Both the position numbers and the translations under genes were made by a program. The notes beneath the pieces are model-generated. The model had not been told where the DNA came from and ran no database searches. It worked only from the letters and a program-made list of their open reading frames with translations. Shown here piece by piece: positions 30,219 to 39,462 of a stretch of DNA of 64,000 bases. Where the stretch lies: positions 124,001-188,000 of the forward strand of contig NZ_JABJXU010000002.1 of assembly GCF_013155265.1 (NCBI RefSeq), in the 5' to 3' direction. The first letter of the stretch is position 1, and every line of letters starts with the position of its first letter. Origin of the DNA: Enterococcus sp. MMGLQ5-1. Its GTDB lineage: Bacteria > Bacillota > Bacilli > Lactobacillales > Streptococcaceae.

Positions 30219-31901
30219 TTAACGGATTTGTAAGCTTTCAATCAATTTAATATCTGGTGTTACAAAAATTGTTTTTTGACCACGATAGGTCACAAAGCCT
30301 GGTTTTGCACCTGTCGGCTTGTTTAATTTTCGGACCTCAATCACGTCAACAGGTACTAAATTACTTTGCCTGAATTTTGAGTAATATGCGGCAATTACAC
30401 CAGCTTCGGTAATTGTTGTATCTGATGGATTGTGAGCTTGGATAATGACATGACTCCCAGGGATATCCTTAGCATGCAACCAAATATCTGTTTTTTTAGC
30501 CTTTCTAAAGCTCAATTCATCGTTTTGAATGTTATTTTTACCAACTAAAATTGTATCGCCATCACTGGAAATAAATTTCATTGGTTTTGCTTTTTCTTGT
30601 TTTCGCCGTTTACCCTTTTCTTTAATTAGGCCAACACTTACTAATTCCTCACGAATAATAGCAACTTGATCAGGTGTAGCATTGGCTAACAATGTTTCAA
30701 TTGATTCTAAATACTCAATATCAAGCTTAGCTAAATGCATTTGCTCATTAAGGTATTTAATTGATGCCTTTAGCTTCTGATATTTTTGAAAATATTTTTG
30801 GGCGTTTTGACTTGGTGTTTTATCTATTGCCAGTGGGATGGTTAAATAGTCATTCGTATAATAATTAAAAACTTTATACTGGTTACTTCCCTTTGGAATC
30901 TCATGGAGGTACGTTGTTAACAATTCTCCTTTTTGTCTAAAATCCTCAGCATTTTCTGTTTCAACAATTTCAAATTTTAATATTTTTAATTTTTTCCGAT
31001 TTTTTTCAAGCTCATTGGTGATTTTTTTAATTAGCTGATGAGCAAGCTGTTGTGTTCGATCCTTCCTAGCCTTTTCTTGATAATAATAATCTAATAACAA
31101 GCTGAGGCTTTTAAAAGTCTTTTTAAAGTCTTTTAAAAGTTCTAACTGCTGATATGAAAACGGGCTAAAATAAACCTTATCAGGCGTTTCGTAATAAGAT
31201 GCCTCAAGGCTTGTATTAAAAAAAGCATGCCATTTTTTTATTTTTTCTTCCGAAGCCATTAAGTGAACTAGCTCTTCAGCTGTTTCTTTACCAATGCCTT
31301 GAAAGGTTTGTTGAAAAAATAATCTTGAGAGCTCATCTGTCGTCTTTAGTAATTCAAATAATTTAACTTCAGTAATTGTATAAGGATTATACTGATTTCG
31401 GCTTGGTGGTGCAATGTAGCTAGCGCCGGGTAGGAGCGTTCTAAAACTATTCTGGGAGATACCAATATGCTTGATAGCTTCTATGATTTTACATGTCTTT
31501 TTGTTAATTAAGATAATATTGGAATGCTTTCCCATAATTTCAATGATTAATTGGAGGCTAATTGCATCGCCAATCTCGTCTTTTTGCTTAAAATCAAATT
31601 TCAAGATGCGATCGTTTTCAAACTGTTCAATAGCTATGATTTCAGCATTTGCTAGATATTTTCTGAGTAGCATTACAAAATTAGTCGGTTGATTTGGGTT
31701 TTCAAACGCTTCTGTTGTTAGCTGTACTCGACTAAAGCTAGGGTGTGCTGAAAGTAATAAACGGTGATTTTGCCTTTCATTCCGAATTGTTAATACTAGT
31801 TCATTATCAAAGGGCTGATGGATTTTTTGTACTCTACCACCAATTAAAATATGATTTAATTCCTTTGTCATTGCGTGTAAAAAAACGCCATCGAATGCCA
31901 T
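30219..31901 (-). CDS. rqcH: RqcH / fibronectin-binding-like NFACT protein
   Basis: RqcH binds stalled large ribosomal subunits and recruits tRNA-Ala to add alanine tails to unfinished peptides. Streptococcal members were first named FbpA/PavA. The 560-residue protein begins MAFDGVFLHAMTKEL and has D97-R98, the pair needed for function in B. subtilis RqcH. A coiled-coil middle (about 270-420) and a C-terminal NFACT-R domain (about 445-550, with the segment KKTDIWLHAKDIPGSHVII) complete the family layout. AGGAGGCG precedes the start. It runs against the prevailing strand. Confidence 0.93.
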   Translation of the reverse strand: MAFDGVFLHAMTKELNHILIGGRVQKIHQPFDNELVLTIRNERQNHRLLLSAHPSFSRVQLTTEAFENPNQPTNFVMLLRKYLANAEIIAIEQFENDRILKFDFKQKDEIGDAISLQLIIEIMGKHSNIILINKKTCKIIEAIKHIGISQNSFRTLLPGASYIAPPSRNQYNPYTITEVKLFELLKTTDELSRLFFQQTFQGIGKETAEELVHLMASEEKIKKWHAFFNTSLEASYYETPDKVYFSPFSYQQLELLKDFKKTFKSLSLLLDYYYQEKARKDRTQQLAHQLIKKITNELEKNRKKLKILKFEIVETENAEDFRQKGELLTTYLHEIPKGSNQYKVFNYYTNDYLTIPLAIDKTPSQNAQKYFQKYQKLKASIKYLNEQMHLAKLDIEYLESIETLLANATPDQVAIIREELVSVGLIKEKGKRRKQEKAKPMKFISSDGDTILVGKNNIQNDELSFRKAKKTDIWLHAKDIPGSHVIIQAHNPSDTTITEAGVIAAYYSKFRQSNLVPVDVIEVRKLNKPTGAKPGFVTYRGQKTIFVTPDIKLIESLQIR

Positions 31902-32064
31902 TTTCGCCTCCTGTAACCAGTTAATTATTTTAAAAGCCTAATAATTATATCATAAGCCTTGTTGTTATTTTCTTCAATCCTTTTATATGACCTAATTAAA
32001 TTAAATATATTTCTTGATTTTATGGTATTATTCATCAAATATTTATAATAATTAATAATTCTTT

Positions 32065-32118
32065 TTGACAATTGTCGCATCTTTTCGGCTTTAATCTCTA
32101 TTATTTTTAAGGTATACT
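32065..32118 (+). promoter_or_regulatory. Promoter region of the thioredoxin-like/trpX unit
   Basis: A TATACT -10 box lies at 32113-32118, 27 bp before the TTG start. A TTGACA at 32065-32070 is part of the palindrome GACAATTGTC, too far from that -10 box but 19 bp from a TTTAAT. The 243-bp gap with divergent rqcH holds no gene. Confidence 0.45.
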
Positions 32119-32144
32119 AGAGGCTAGTAGAATGAGGTGATATT

Positions 32145-32618
32145 TTGAATCGAAAAAAATTGGTGATTGGTACTTGTATCCTTATTGCAATAATTTCAGC
32201 TTTTACATTTTCAAGAGTAAGAAATCATATCCGTTCAGAGCAAACTGCTAGCGTTAGAATTTCAACCTTTAATAGCAAACAAATCGAAAATATTAATTAT
32301 CGGCAGGTTGATCAGCTGGTTGATGATAAGGTTGCTGCCATGGTTGTTTTTCTTAAACCCAATAGCGCAGCAGGCAAGGATTTTTTAAATTTTTTTCAAG
32401 CATCCAATGAAATTAAGTCATTAAAACAAAAGGTTTATCTTTATCAAATGTTTTATACTGATAAAAATTTAAAGGAGAGCTATCAGCTGCCTGATAATCA
32501 GGTGAGTATCATTTTCTTTGAAAATGGAGAAGTCAGTCAGCACAAGGATTTTCAGCAGCTGCCAAGTGACTTAACCGCTTTCGTAAATCAGATAAATACT
32601 TTATCCATTAACAAATAA
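32145..32618 (+). CDS. Membrane-anchored thioredoxin-fold-like protein without CxxC
   Basis: The 157-residue protein has a single N-terminal membrane segment (about 6-22) and an outside domain. The segments VAAMVVFLKPNSAAGKDFLNFF and VSIIFFENGEV are in the order of a thioredoxin fold, but no CxxC pair exists, so disulfide chemistry is not expected. The start is TTG at 32145 after GAGGTGA. It lies 25 nt before the transporter binding-protein gene and is probably in its operon. The function is unknown. Confidence 0.7.
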   Translation: MNRKKLVIGTCILIAIISAFTFSRVRNHIRSEQTASVRISTFNSKQIENINYRQVDQLVDDKVAAMVVFLKPNSAAGKDFLNFFQASNEIKSLKQKVYLYQMFYTDKNLKESYQLPDNQVSIIFFENGEVSQHKDFQQLPSDLTAFVNQINTLSINK

Positions 32619-32643
32619 CTAATTAGTAGGAGTAATCAACAAT

Positions 32644-33645
32644 ATGAAAAACAAAAAAATTATTTGGGTAATTATTGCAATTATTGTTATTGTTGCAGGT
32701 ATGGCGATTTGGGGTAATCAGTCTAAAAATAATGATCAAGCCAGTAATCAAGAAAAAACAGTCGGTGTTTTACAGTATGTCACACATCCGGCATTAGATG
32801 AAATTTATAAGGGTGTTCAAGCAGGCCTTAAAAATAAGGGCTACACCGAAGGAGAGAATTTAAAAATTGTCTTCCAAAACGGACAGGCTGACCAATCGAA
32901 GCTCCAAACAATGTCTGAGGAGCTCATCAATAAGAAATCTGATGTTTTAATTGGTATTGCAACACCGGCAGCTCAAAGCCTAGCAAATGCAACCTCTGAT
33001 ATACCCGTAGTTTTAGGAGCAGTCACTGATCCAGTTGGCGCTAAATTAGTCGATAATGAAAATAAGCCTGGTGGAAACGTAACTGGGGTTAGCGATAAAA
33101 CACCAGCAGCTGGACAGATTGACTTAATTAGCAAGCTATTACCTGATGCTAAGGTGATTGGGGCATTGTATTCTTCAGGTGAGGATAATTCAAAATATGA
33201 AATTGAGCAATTAAAAAAAGTAGCAATAGAAAAGGGCTTTACCGTAAAGGATTACGCAGTGCCCTCTACAAATGAAATTAATTCAACAGTATCCTCGATG
33301 GTCAATGATGTTGACGTTATCTACATTCCAGTAGACAATACAATTGCCTCGGCAATGCAGACAGTGGTTAATGTCGCAAACCAAAGCAAGACGCCAATTA
33401 TTCCATCTGTCAATACGATGGTTGAGCAAGGCGGCTTAGCTGCGGTCGGTATCGACCAGTATGAGCTTGGTGTAAAGACAGGCGAAATGGCTGCTGAAAT
33501 TTTAGATGGTAAGGCAGTTAAAGATTTACCTGTCTATTCATTTAAAACGGGTGATATTTATATCAATGAAAAGCAGGCAGAGCTGCTTGGTATCTCAATT
33601 CCTGATGAATTAAAAAAAGAAGCAAAAGAAATTTATAATAATTAA
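32644..33645 (+). CDS. ABC transporter substrate-binding protein, TrpX/PF04392 family
   Basis: The 333-residue protein has an N-terminal hydrophobic segment (about 6-24) and no lipobox cysteine, so it is probably anchored by an uncleaved segment. The rest matches the periplasmic-binding-protein family used by TrpXYZ-type importers (VGVLQYVTHPALDEIYKGVQAGLKNKGY near residue 41). In streptococci the family is predicted to carry tryptophan or tyrosine. I see no T-box upstream, so the substrate stays open. A terminator hairpin separates it from the permease gene. Confidence 0.85.
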   Translation: MKNKKIIWVIIAIIVIVAGMAIWGNQSKNNDQASNQEKTVGVLQYVTHPALDEIYKGVQAGLKNKGYTEGENLKIVFQNGQADQSKLQTMSEELINKKSDVLIGIATPAAQSLANATSDIPVVLGAVTDPVGAKLVDNENKPGGNVTGVSDKTPAAGQIDLISKLLPDAKVIGALYSSGEDNSKYEIEQLKKVAIEKGFTVKDYAVPSTNEINSTVSSMVNDVDVIYIPVDNTIASAMQTVVNVANQSKTPIIPSVNTMVEQGGLAAVGIDQYELGVKTGEMAAEILDGKAVKDLPVYSFKTGDIYINEKQAELLGISIPDELKKEAKEIYNN

Positions 33646-33647
33646 TT

Positions 33648-33671
33648 TTTACATAATATAAAATATGTAAA
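33648..33671. promoter_or_regulatory. 24-bp palindrome TTTACA-N12-TGTAAA, site 1
   Basis: TTTACATAA and ATATGTAAA are inverted around a 6-bp spacer. It lies between the binding-protein and permease genes, 9 bp before a TATACT box. The same architecture recurs at 35431 and 39463, which suggests an operator or another protein-binding site. Confidence 0.6.
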
Positions 33672-33687
33672 AATAATAGGTATACTA

Positions 33688-33713
33688 AAAGTAGTCGAAG
33701 GGCTACTTTTTTT
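33688..33713 (+). terminator. Terminator inside the TrpXYZ-like operon
   Basis: AAAGTAG and CTACTTT arms with an 8-nt loop are followed by a run of T residues. It lies directly after a TATACT box (33681-33686) and 30 bp before the permease start. It should limit read-through from the binding-protein gene. Confidence 0.7.
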
Positions 33714-33743
33714 AAGAAAAATGATAAACAATAAGGAGTTCAA

Positions 33744-34610
33744 ATGATACTTTCTTCTGTCGCTCAAGGTCTACTATGGGCAGTATTAGGGCTAGGTATA
33801 TTTACCACCTTTAGAATTTTAAATTTTCCAGATATGACAACTGAGGGTAGCTTTCCTTTAGGTGGCGCTGTTGCGGTAACTGCAATTACACACGGCTTTA
33901 GTCCATTTATTGCAACAATATTCGGTGTTCTAGCGGGAATGGGAGCTGGTCTGATTACTGGTTTACTTTACACCAAGGGGAAAATTCCGACACTTTTGTC
34001 TGGTATTCTGATGATGACTGCTTGTAATTCAATTATGCTATTTGTAATGGGACGGGCTAATTTAAGCTTGCTTGGTCAACCAAAGCTTCAGGAAAGCTTA
34101 GCTTTTATTGATAATCCTAATTTACAAGCAATTATTTTGGGGCTCATTGCTCTAGTAATTGTGATTGGACTACTTTTTTGGTTTTTCAAAACTGATTTAG
34201 GACAAAGCTATATTGCTACTGGAGATAATAAAATAATGGCTAAGTCATTTGGTATTAATACAGACCATATGGAGCTTTTAGGACTCGTTTTATCGAATGG
34301 AGTGATTGCGCTTTCTGGTGCATTAATTGCTCAGAATGATGGCTATGCGGATATTACCAAGGGAGTAGGTGTTATTGTAATCGGTCTGGCTGCCATTATT
34401 ATTGCAGAGGTATTTTTTGCAGAGGTAACAATGTTTGAACGCCTACTTACAATTGTAATTGGAAGCATTATTTATCAGCTTTTAATTTTATTAGTAATTA
34501 AGGCTGGATTGAATTCTAACTATTTAAAAATGTTTAGTGCAATTATTCTAGCGTTATGTTTAATGTTTCCAGAAATACGGAAAAAATTCTTGACGAGAGG
34601 TGTAAAATGA
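33744..34610 (+). CDS. ABC transporter permease, TrpY type
   Basis: The 288-residue membrane protein has about eight segments. It belongs to the LivH-like permease family that pairs with PF04392 binding proteins (start block GLLWAVLGLGIFTTFRILNFPDMTTEGSF). Its last codons overlap the start of the ATPase gene as ATGA. AAGGAG precedes the ATG. Together with its neighbours it forms a complete importer, probably for an aromatic amino acid. Confidence 0.87.
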   Translation: MILSSVAQGLLWAVLGLGIFTTFRILNFPDMTTEGSFPLGGAVAVTAITHGFSPFIATIFGVLAGMGAGLITGLLYTKGKIPTLLSGILMMTACNSIMLFVMGRANLSLLGQPKLQESLAFIDNPNLQAIILGLIALVIVIGLLFWFFKTDLGQSYIATGDNKIMAKSFGINTDHMELLGLVLSNGVIALSGALIAQNDGYADITKGVGVIVIGLAAIIIAEVFFAEVTMFERLLTIVIGSIIYQLLILLVIKAGLNSNYLKMFSAIILALCLMFPEIRKKFLTRGVK

Positions 34611-35368
34611 CTGAGCCAATTGTAAAGCTGAATCAGGTAAGTAAGAAAATTATTAATGGAATTAGTGAAGAAAAAATTATACTTAAACCAACTGATTTAA
34701 AAGTACATTCTGGAGATTTTATTACAATCATCGGTGGAAATGGTGCAGGCAAAAGTACACTCTTTAATTTAATTTCGGGTAGCCTAACCGCAACTACTGG
34801 TCAGCTCTTTTTAAAAAATCAAAACATTACTCAGCTTTCCGAGGAGAAGCGGGCAAGGTATATTAGTCATGTTTTTCAGGATCCTAAAATGGGGACTGCA
34901 CCAAGAATGACTGTCCTTGAAAATTTACAGATTGCTGCGAAGCGTGGTGAAAAAAGACATTTATCAATTTCAAATTCTGAACAAATTAAAACACAGTTTC
35001 AAAAGTTGGCGGTAGAAATTGGGAACGGTCTGGAAAGCCACCTTAACGATCCTGCTGGTGATTTATCAGGTGGTCAAAGGCAAGCGCTCAGCCTGCTGAT
35101 GACTACAATCAAGCAGCCTGATTTATTATTATTAGATGAGCATACTGCGGCATTGGATCCCAAAACAAGTGTTTCATTAATGCAGCTGACAGATAAACTA
35201 GTAAAACAGTTCGGTCTGACAGCACTTATGATTACCCATCATATGGAGGATGCCTTAAAATATGGGAACCGTTTACTCGTAATGAAAAATGGTGAAATCA
35301 TTGAGGATTTGGACGAGCAAGCAAAATCAAACCTAACATTGGATCAGGCATTAAGTTATTTTAAATAG
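34607..35368 (+). CDS. ABC transporter ATP-binding protein, TrpZ type
   Basis: The 253-residue ATPase has Walker A GGNGAGKST near residues 42-50, the signature LSGGQRQALSL and Walker B LLLLDEHTAALDP, with His in place of the usual Pro, as is common in this subfamily. I start at ATG 34607 after GAGAGGTG and not at an upstream in-frame ATG inside the permease gene. The start overlaps the permease stop by 4 nt. A terminator follows. Confidence 0.9.
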   Translation: MTEPIVKLNQVSKKIINGISEEKIILKPTDLKVHSGDFITIIGGNGAGKSTLFNLISGSLTATTGQLFLKNQNITQLSEEKRARYISHVFQDPKMGTAPRMTVLENLQIAAKRGEKRHLSISNSEQIKTQFQKLAVEIGNGLESHLNDPAGDLSGGQRQALSLLMTTIKQPDLLLLDEHTAALDPKTSVSLMQLTDKLVKQFGLTALMITHHMEDALKYGNRLLVMKNGEIIEDLDEQAKSNLTLDQALSYFK

Positions 35369-35388
35369 TAAATTGGCTTTAAAATTTT

Positions 35389-35433
35389 CAAAACCAAATG
35401 CGTAAATCTTTTGATTTAAGTGTTTGGTTTTTT
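35389..35433 (+). terminator. Intrinsic terminator of the TrpXYZ-like operon
   Basis: AAAACCAAA pairs with TTTGGTTTT. The stem continues inward, after a few mismatches, with TAAATC/GATTTA, and ends in a T-run. The T-run runs into palindrome site 2. Confidence 0.75.
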
Positions 35434-35454
35434 ACATAAAATAAATTATGTAAA
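35431..35454. promoter_or_regulatory. 24-bp palindrome TTTACA-N12-TGTAAA, site 2
   Basis: TTTACATAA and TTATGTAAA are perfectly inverted around AATAAA. It lies 129 bp before the P-type ATPase gene. Further half-sites follow (TTTACA at 35468 and TTATGTAAA at 35496-35504). A TATAAT box at 35551-35556 is the likely -10 of the ATPase promoter. Confidence 0.65.
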
Positions 35455-35582
35455 TTTTCTATCGCTATTTACATTTTGTTAATCTTTAATTTAAATTATG
35501 TAAAATATTACATTTTGAAAAATATTTATGCTATATTTATATATAAGCAATATAATAAATCTACTACCTAAGGAGATGTGAG

Positions 35583-38231
35583 ATGACGGAGAAAATAAGA
35601 AGCACAGAGATTCCGCCGGAGGTTCTTGAAACCAATTTAGAGCGTGGATTAGACAGTAAAACTGCTGAGACAAGATTAGCACAGTACGGCAAAAATCAAT
35701 TTGCCGAGCCCCCAAAAGATTCCATAATTAAGAAATTCTTCCATAGTTTAACCGACTTTACCACGATGATTTTAATTGTTGCGGCAATTATTTCTTTCTA
35801 TAATTCAATTGTTAGTCACCACGGTGATTATTTTGAAGGCATTCTAATTATTTCAATCGTAATTATCAATTCCGTTTTAGCTATTGTTCAAGAAGGTAAT
35901 GCTGAAAAATCTTTAGCCGCCCTACAGGATATGAATAAGCAGCTTGCAAAGGTGATTCGTGATGGCAGCACAATTGAAATAGATGCTGAATTGATTGTTC
36001 CTGGTGATATTCTTGTCTTGGAAACAGGCGCTTCAATTAGTGCTGACGGCTTAATTAAGCAGTCAAATCAGCTAAAGGCTGACGAGGCCTCCTTAACTGG
36101 CGAAAGTGAGCCAGTTGAAAAATCAATCGATTATCAATTTCAGGCTGGTGATGGACTAGGTGACCAGCTGAATCGTGTTTACAAGGGCAGTACAATCACA
36201 AACGGACGTGGCTTAGCGGTTGTGACAGCTACCGGAATGGCAACCGAGATGGGAAAGATTGCTGATTTATTATCCAATAATCGACCAGGACGAACTCCAT
36301 TACAAATTAGATTGTCTCAATTAGGGAAACGAATTAGTGTGATTGCCTTAGTCGCAGCGGCAATCGTTTTCGCAATTGGTCAAGCACAGGGCGAGCCAAC
36401 CTTAGAAATGTTTATGACAGCGGTTTCGCTTGCTGTTGCAGCTGTTCCGGAAACCTTAATGGTGATTGTTACACTAACCTTAGCTCATGGTGTTCAGCAA
36501 ATGGCTAAAAGAAATGCGATTATCCGTCAATTACCAGCAGTTGAAACACTTGGTACAGCCAGTGTTATTTGTTCAGATAAGACTGGAACCCTGACCCAAA
36601 ACAAGATGACTGTTCGCCGTGTTTGGACACATGGTGATGAGGTTGTTGACACCGAGGAGAGTATGACTGAAGAGGCAATGGAAGTACTCAAAATGGGTGC
36701 AATTTGTAGCAATGTGGTCGTAGATAGCGAAAATAAGGATACTGTTTATAGTGGTAATCCAACTGAAATTGCAATTGTCCGTGCTGTTGAGGAAAATTAT
36801 CATACAAAAGCTGAGCTAGATGAACAATTTCCAAGAGTGACTGAATTACCTTTTGATTCCTCGCGAAAAATGATGACAACGGTTCATCAAGCGAATGGCA
36901 AATATTTGTCAGTTACCAAAGGGGCTTTTGATGTCCTGTTACCATTGTTCCATTCAGGAGATATCGAACAAGCATCAATTGTTAATAATCGCTTTGGAAA
37001 AAAAGCATTGCGAGTGATTGCGGTAGGCTATCGTGTTTTTGAAGCTTTACCTGAAGATTTATCATCAGAAAACTTAGAAAAAGATTTGCGGTTGCTTGGT
37101 TTAATCGGTATGATTGATCCACCAAGAGTTGAAAGTAAAGGGGCAATTAAGCGAGCACGTAAGGCTGGTATTAAAACAGTGATGATTACTGGTGATCATG
37201 TTGTGACTGCAAGCGCAATTGCTAGAGAACTCGGAATTTTAAATCATGCAGACGAGGCATTAAGCGGGGCAGAGCTTGCTAAATTATCCGATCAAGAATT
37301 GGATCAGCAGGTTAAAAAACTCTCAGTCTATGCGAGAGTGACACCTGAGGATAAAATTAGAATTGTGCAGTCATGGCAAAGAACAGGTGCTGTTGTTGCC
37401 ATGACCGGTGATGGTGTCAATGATGCCCCTGCCCTAAAGGCCAGTGATGTTGGCTGTGCAATGGGAATAACTGGTACAGATGTGGCTAAGAGCGCTGCCG
37501 ATATTGTTTTAACTGATGATAATTTTGCAACAATTGTTGATACGGTTGCTAGGGGTCGTGCGGTTTATCGTAATATCAGAAAAGCCATTAATTTCTTACT
37601 TAGCTGTAATATTTCAGAAATTTTTATCGTGCTATTGGCTATGATTTTCAATTGGGGTGCACCATTTACCGCCGTTCAATTATTATTTGTTAATGTGGTT
37701 GCCGATGGGCTACCCGGCTTTGCGCTGGGACATGAGCCGGCTGAAAAGGGAATTATGGATGAGCCGCCAATTCCGAAAAATGAAGGGGTCTTTGCTCGAG
37801 GCTTATGGCAAGCAATTGGTTTAAATGCTTTAATTTTCACCATCGTTACGCTGTTTGCTTATTATCTAGGCGCCTTTGTTGATTCAATGAGCCCTTGGAT
37901 TAATGCTAGCCCTGAGGTTGGTCAAACAGTAGCTTTCCTAGTGCTTGCCTATTCGTCGATTCTTCATGTGTTTAATGTCAGAAGCTCTAAATCAATCTTT
38001 AAAGTACCTTTGTCTACTAATAAATCATTATTTGAAATGGCTGTTCTAGCAATTCTTATCACAACAGCAGTGGCTTTATTTCCAATCACACAGGATTTAT
38101 TTAGTTTAGTTCGAATTAGTTTAAATCATTGGCTATTGGCTATTGTTTTATCAATTGTGCCAGTTTTTGTTAATGAAATGATTAAATTCCATAAAAATCC
38201 TGCTGAATCAATTAAGGAAACCGAAATCTAA
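35583..38231 (+). CDS. Cation-transporting P-type ATPase, Ca2+ type (PMR1/LMCA1-like)
   Basis: The 882-residue pump would export a divalent cation, most likely Ca2+. It has TGES (172-175), the phosphorylated D332 in SDKTGT, and the hinge GDGVNDAPALK, with about ten membrane segments. Of the residues that bind calcium in SERCA site II, the Glu in M4 (E290 in VPETL) and the Asn and Asp in M6 (LLFVNVVADGLPG) are conserved, which favours one Ca2+ per cycle. Mn2+ cannot be excluded. It starts after AAGGAGATG and ends in a terminator just before dif. Confidence 0.88.
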   Translation: MTEKIRSTEIPPEVLETNLERGLDSKTAETRLAQYGKNQFAEPPKDSIIKKFFHSLTDFTTMILIVAAIISFYNSIVSHHGDYFEGILIISIVIINSVLAIVQEGNAEKSLAALQDMNKQLAKVIRDGSTIEIDAELIVPGDILVLETGASISADGLIKQSNQLKADEASLTGESEPVEKSIDYQFQAGDGLGDQLNRVYKGSTITNGRGLAVVTATGMATEMGKIADLLSNNRPGRTPLQIRLSQLGKRISVIALVAAAIVFAIGQAQGEPTLEMFMTAVSLAVAAVPETLMVIVTLTLAHGVQQMAKRNAIIRQLPAVETLGTASVICSDKTGTLTQNKMTVRRVWTHGDEVVDTEESMTEEAMEVLKMGAICSNVVVDSENKDTVYSGNPTEIAIVRAVEENYHTKAELDEQFPRVTELPFDSSRKMMTTVHQANGKYLSVTKGAFDVLLPLFHSGDIEQASIVNNRFGKKALRVIAVGYRVFEALPEDLSSENLEKDLRLLGLIGMIDPPRVESKGAIKRARKAGIKTVMITGDHVVTASAIARELGILNHADEALSGAELAKLSDQELDQQVKKLSVYARVTPEDKIRIVQSWQRTGAVVAMTGDGVNDAPALKASDVGCAMGITGTDVAKSAADIVLTDDNFATIVDTVARGRAVYRNIRKAINFLLSCNISEIFIVLLAMIFNWGAPFTAVQLLFVNVVADGLPGFALGHEPAEKGIMDEPPIPKNEGVFARGLWQAIGLNALIFTIVTLFAYYLGAFVDSMSPWINASPEVGQTVAFLVLAYSSILHVFNVRSSKSIFKVPLSTNKSLFEMAVLAILITTAVALFPITQDLFSLVRISLNHWLLAIVLSIVPVFVNEMIKFHKNPAESIKETEI

Positions 38232-38235
38232 AATA

Positions 38236-38276
38236 AAAACAATTAGCAGCATTAGCTTAGTGTTGCTGATTGTTTT
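38236..38276 (+). terminator. Intrinsic terminator of the P-type ATPase gene
   Basis: AAAACAATTAGCAGCA and TGTTGCTGATTGTTTT pair along 16 positions with two wobble pairs and a 9-nt loop, and the right arm ends in a T-run. It isolates the pump gene from dif and xerS. Confidence 0.85.
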
Positions 38277-38309
38277 TCTGCTTTAGGCGCTATTAATCAT
38301 CCTCTATTC

Positions 38310-38340
38310 ATCTTTCCGAAAAACTATAATTTTCTTGAAA
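38310..38340. other. dif: Chromosome dimer resolution site, dif_SL type
   Basis: The 31-bp segment contains TTTCCGAAAAACTATAATTT, which I recognise as the core of the dif_SL site used by XerS in streptococci and lactococci. It lies 41 bp upstream of xerS, the same neighbourhood as in those genera. Gene orientation switches here across the whole window, which independently marks the replication terminus. Confidence 0.88.
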
Positions 38341-38363
38341 ATTAAGAGCCGTTATAGTAAAAT
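38335..38363 (+). promoter_or_regulatory. Promoter of xerS overlapping dif
   Basis: TTGAAA (38335-38340), a 17-bp spacer and TAAAAT (38358-38363) form a good sigma-A promoter. The -35 box is the last six bases of the dif site, so XerS bound to dif would cover it. Confidence 0.65.
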
Positions 38364-38381
38364 AGATTTGAGGTGAATTAA

Positions 38382-39455
38382 ATGAAACGTGAACGACTGC
38401 TCTATCACATCGAGCAACTTAAAAAAGAAATGCCCTGGTTTGTCCTAGAATATTATCAATCTAAATCCGCGGTACCATATAGCCTGAATACATTGTATGA
38501 ATATTTAAAGGAATATCAACGTTTTTTCCTCTGGTTAATTGATTCAGATATTGCCAATCAGGTTGAAAAAACTTCTGAGATATCGCTAGCTTTGCTAGAG
38601 CATCTATCAAAAAAAAATCTGGAGGCTTATGTTCTTTATTTACGCGAACGACCAGTGTTAAATTCAAATGATCATAAATTTGGAATCAGCCAAACAACGA
38701 TTAACCGTACCTTATCAGCACTTTCTTCTTTATACAAGTATTTAACCGAGGAGGTTGAAAATGAGCATGGTGAGCCCTACTTCTATCGCAATGTCATGAA
38801 AAAAGTAGCAACTAAAAAGCAAAAGGAGACCTTAGCTAATCGTGCAGAGAATATCAAGCAAAAACTCTTTTTGGGTGATGAGACAGCAGAATTTTTAGCT
38901 TTCATTGAAAATGAATATCCAAAAAAGCTTTCAGTACGCGCAGCAACCTTTTTTAATAAAAATAAGGCACGTGATTTAGCAATCGTGGCACTACTTCTTG
39001 CCAGCGGTATTCGACTTTCTGAGGCTGTCAATGCTGATATTAAGGATTTAAATTTAAAAACAATGCGTATTGAGATTACGCGAAAGGGTGGCAAGCGTGA
39101 CACAGTCAATATCGCAGGCTTTGCTGAACCCCATCTTAAGACTTATCTAGCCGAAAGGCAGAGTCGCTATCATGCAGATAAAAAGGATACGGCACTGTTT
39201 CTAACCGACTACAAAGGTCAAGCCAATCGAATGGACGGTTCAAGCATTGAAAAAATGGTCGCTAAATACTCTGAACAGTTTAAGGTCAGAGTAACACCTC
39301 ACAAGCTAAGGCATACATTGGCAACGCGCTTATATGCAGCGACCAATTCACAGGTTCTAGTTAGTCATCAATTAGGTCATGCTTCGACACAGGTGACTGA
39401 TTTATATACGCATATTGTCGACGATGAACAGAAAAATGCCTTAGATAAGCTTTAA
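38382..39455 (+). CDS. xerS: Tyrosine recombinase XerS
   Basis: XerS resolves chromosome dimers at dif_SL as a single recombinase, replacing XerC and XerD. The 357-residue protein has an N-terminal core-binding domain (about 20-140) and a catalytic domain with R211, K235, H307, R310, H333 and nucleophile Y342. The length and the adjacent dif site distinguish it from XerC/D and from phage integrases. TTGAGGTGA precedes the ATG. It is the last + strand gene before the strand switch and converges on rbfA. Confidence 0.95.
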   Translation: MKRERLLYHIEQLKKEMPWFVLEYYQSKSAVPYSLNTLYEYLKEYQRFFLWLIDSDIANQVEKTSEISLALLEHLSKKNLEAYVLYLRERPVLNSNDHKFGISQTTINRTLSALSSLYKYLTEEVENEHGEPYFYRNVMKKVATKKQKETLANRAENIKQKLFLGDETAEFLAFIENEYPKKLSVRAATFFNKNKARDLAIVALLLASGIRLSEAVNADIKDLNLKTMRIEITRKGGKRDTVNIAGFAEPHLKTYLAERQSRYHADKKDTALFLTDYKGQANRMDGSSIEKMVAKYSEQFKVRVTPHKLRHTLATRLYAATNSQVLVSHQLGHASTQVTDLYTHIVDDEQKNALDKL

Positions 39456-39462
39456 CTTATTT

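Noticed and set aside
31902-32144. T-box or other amino-acid riboswitch upstream of the TrpX-like operon
   Set aside because: The T-box core sequence and a terminator are missing, and the leader from the TATACT box is only about 25 nt.
38382-39455. Phage or plasmid integrase
   Set aside because: Length, adjacency to a dif_SL-type site and position at the strand switch fit housekeeping XerS; no phage genes or att repeats are nearby.
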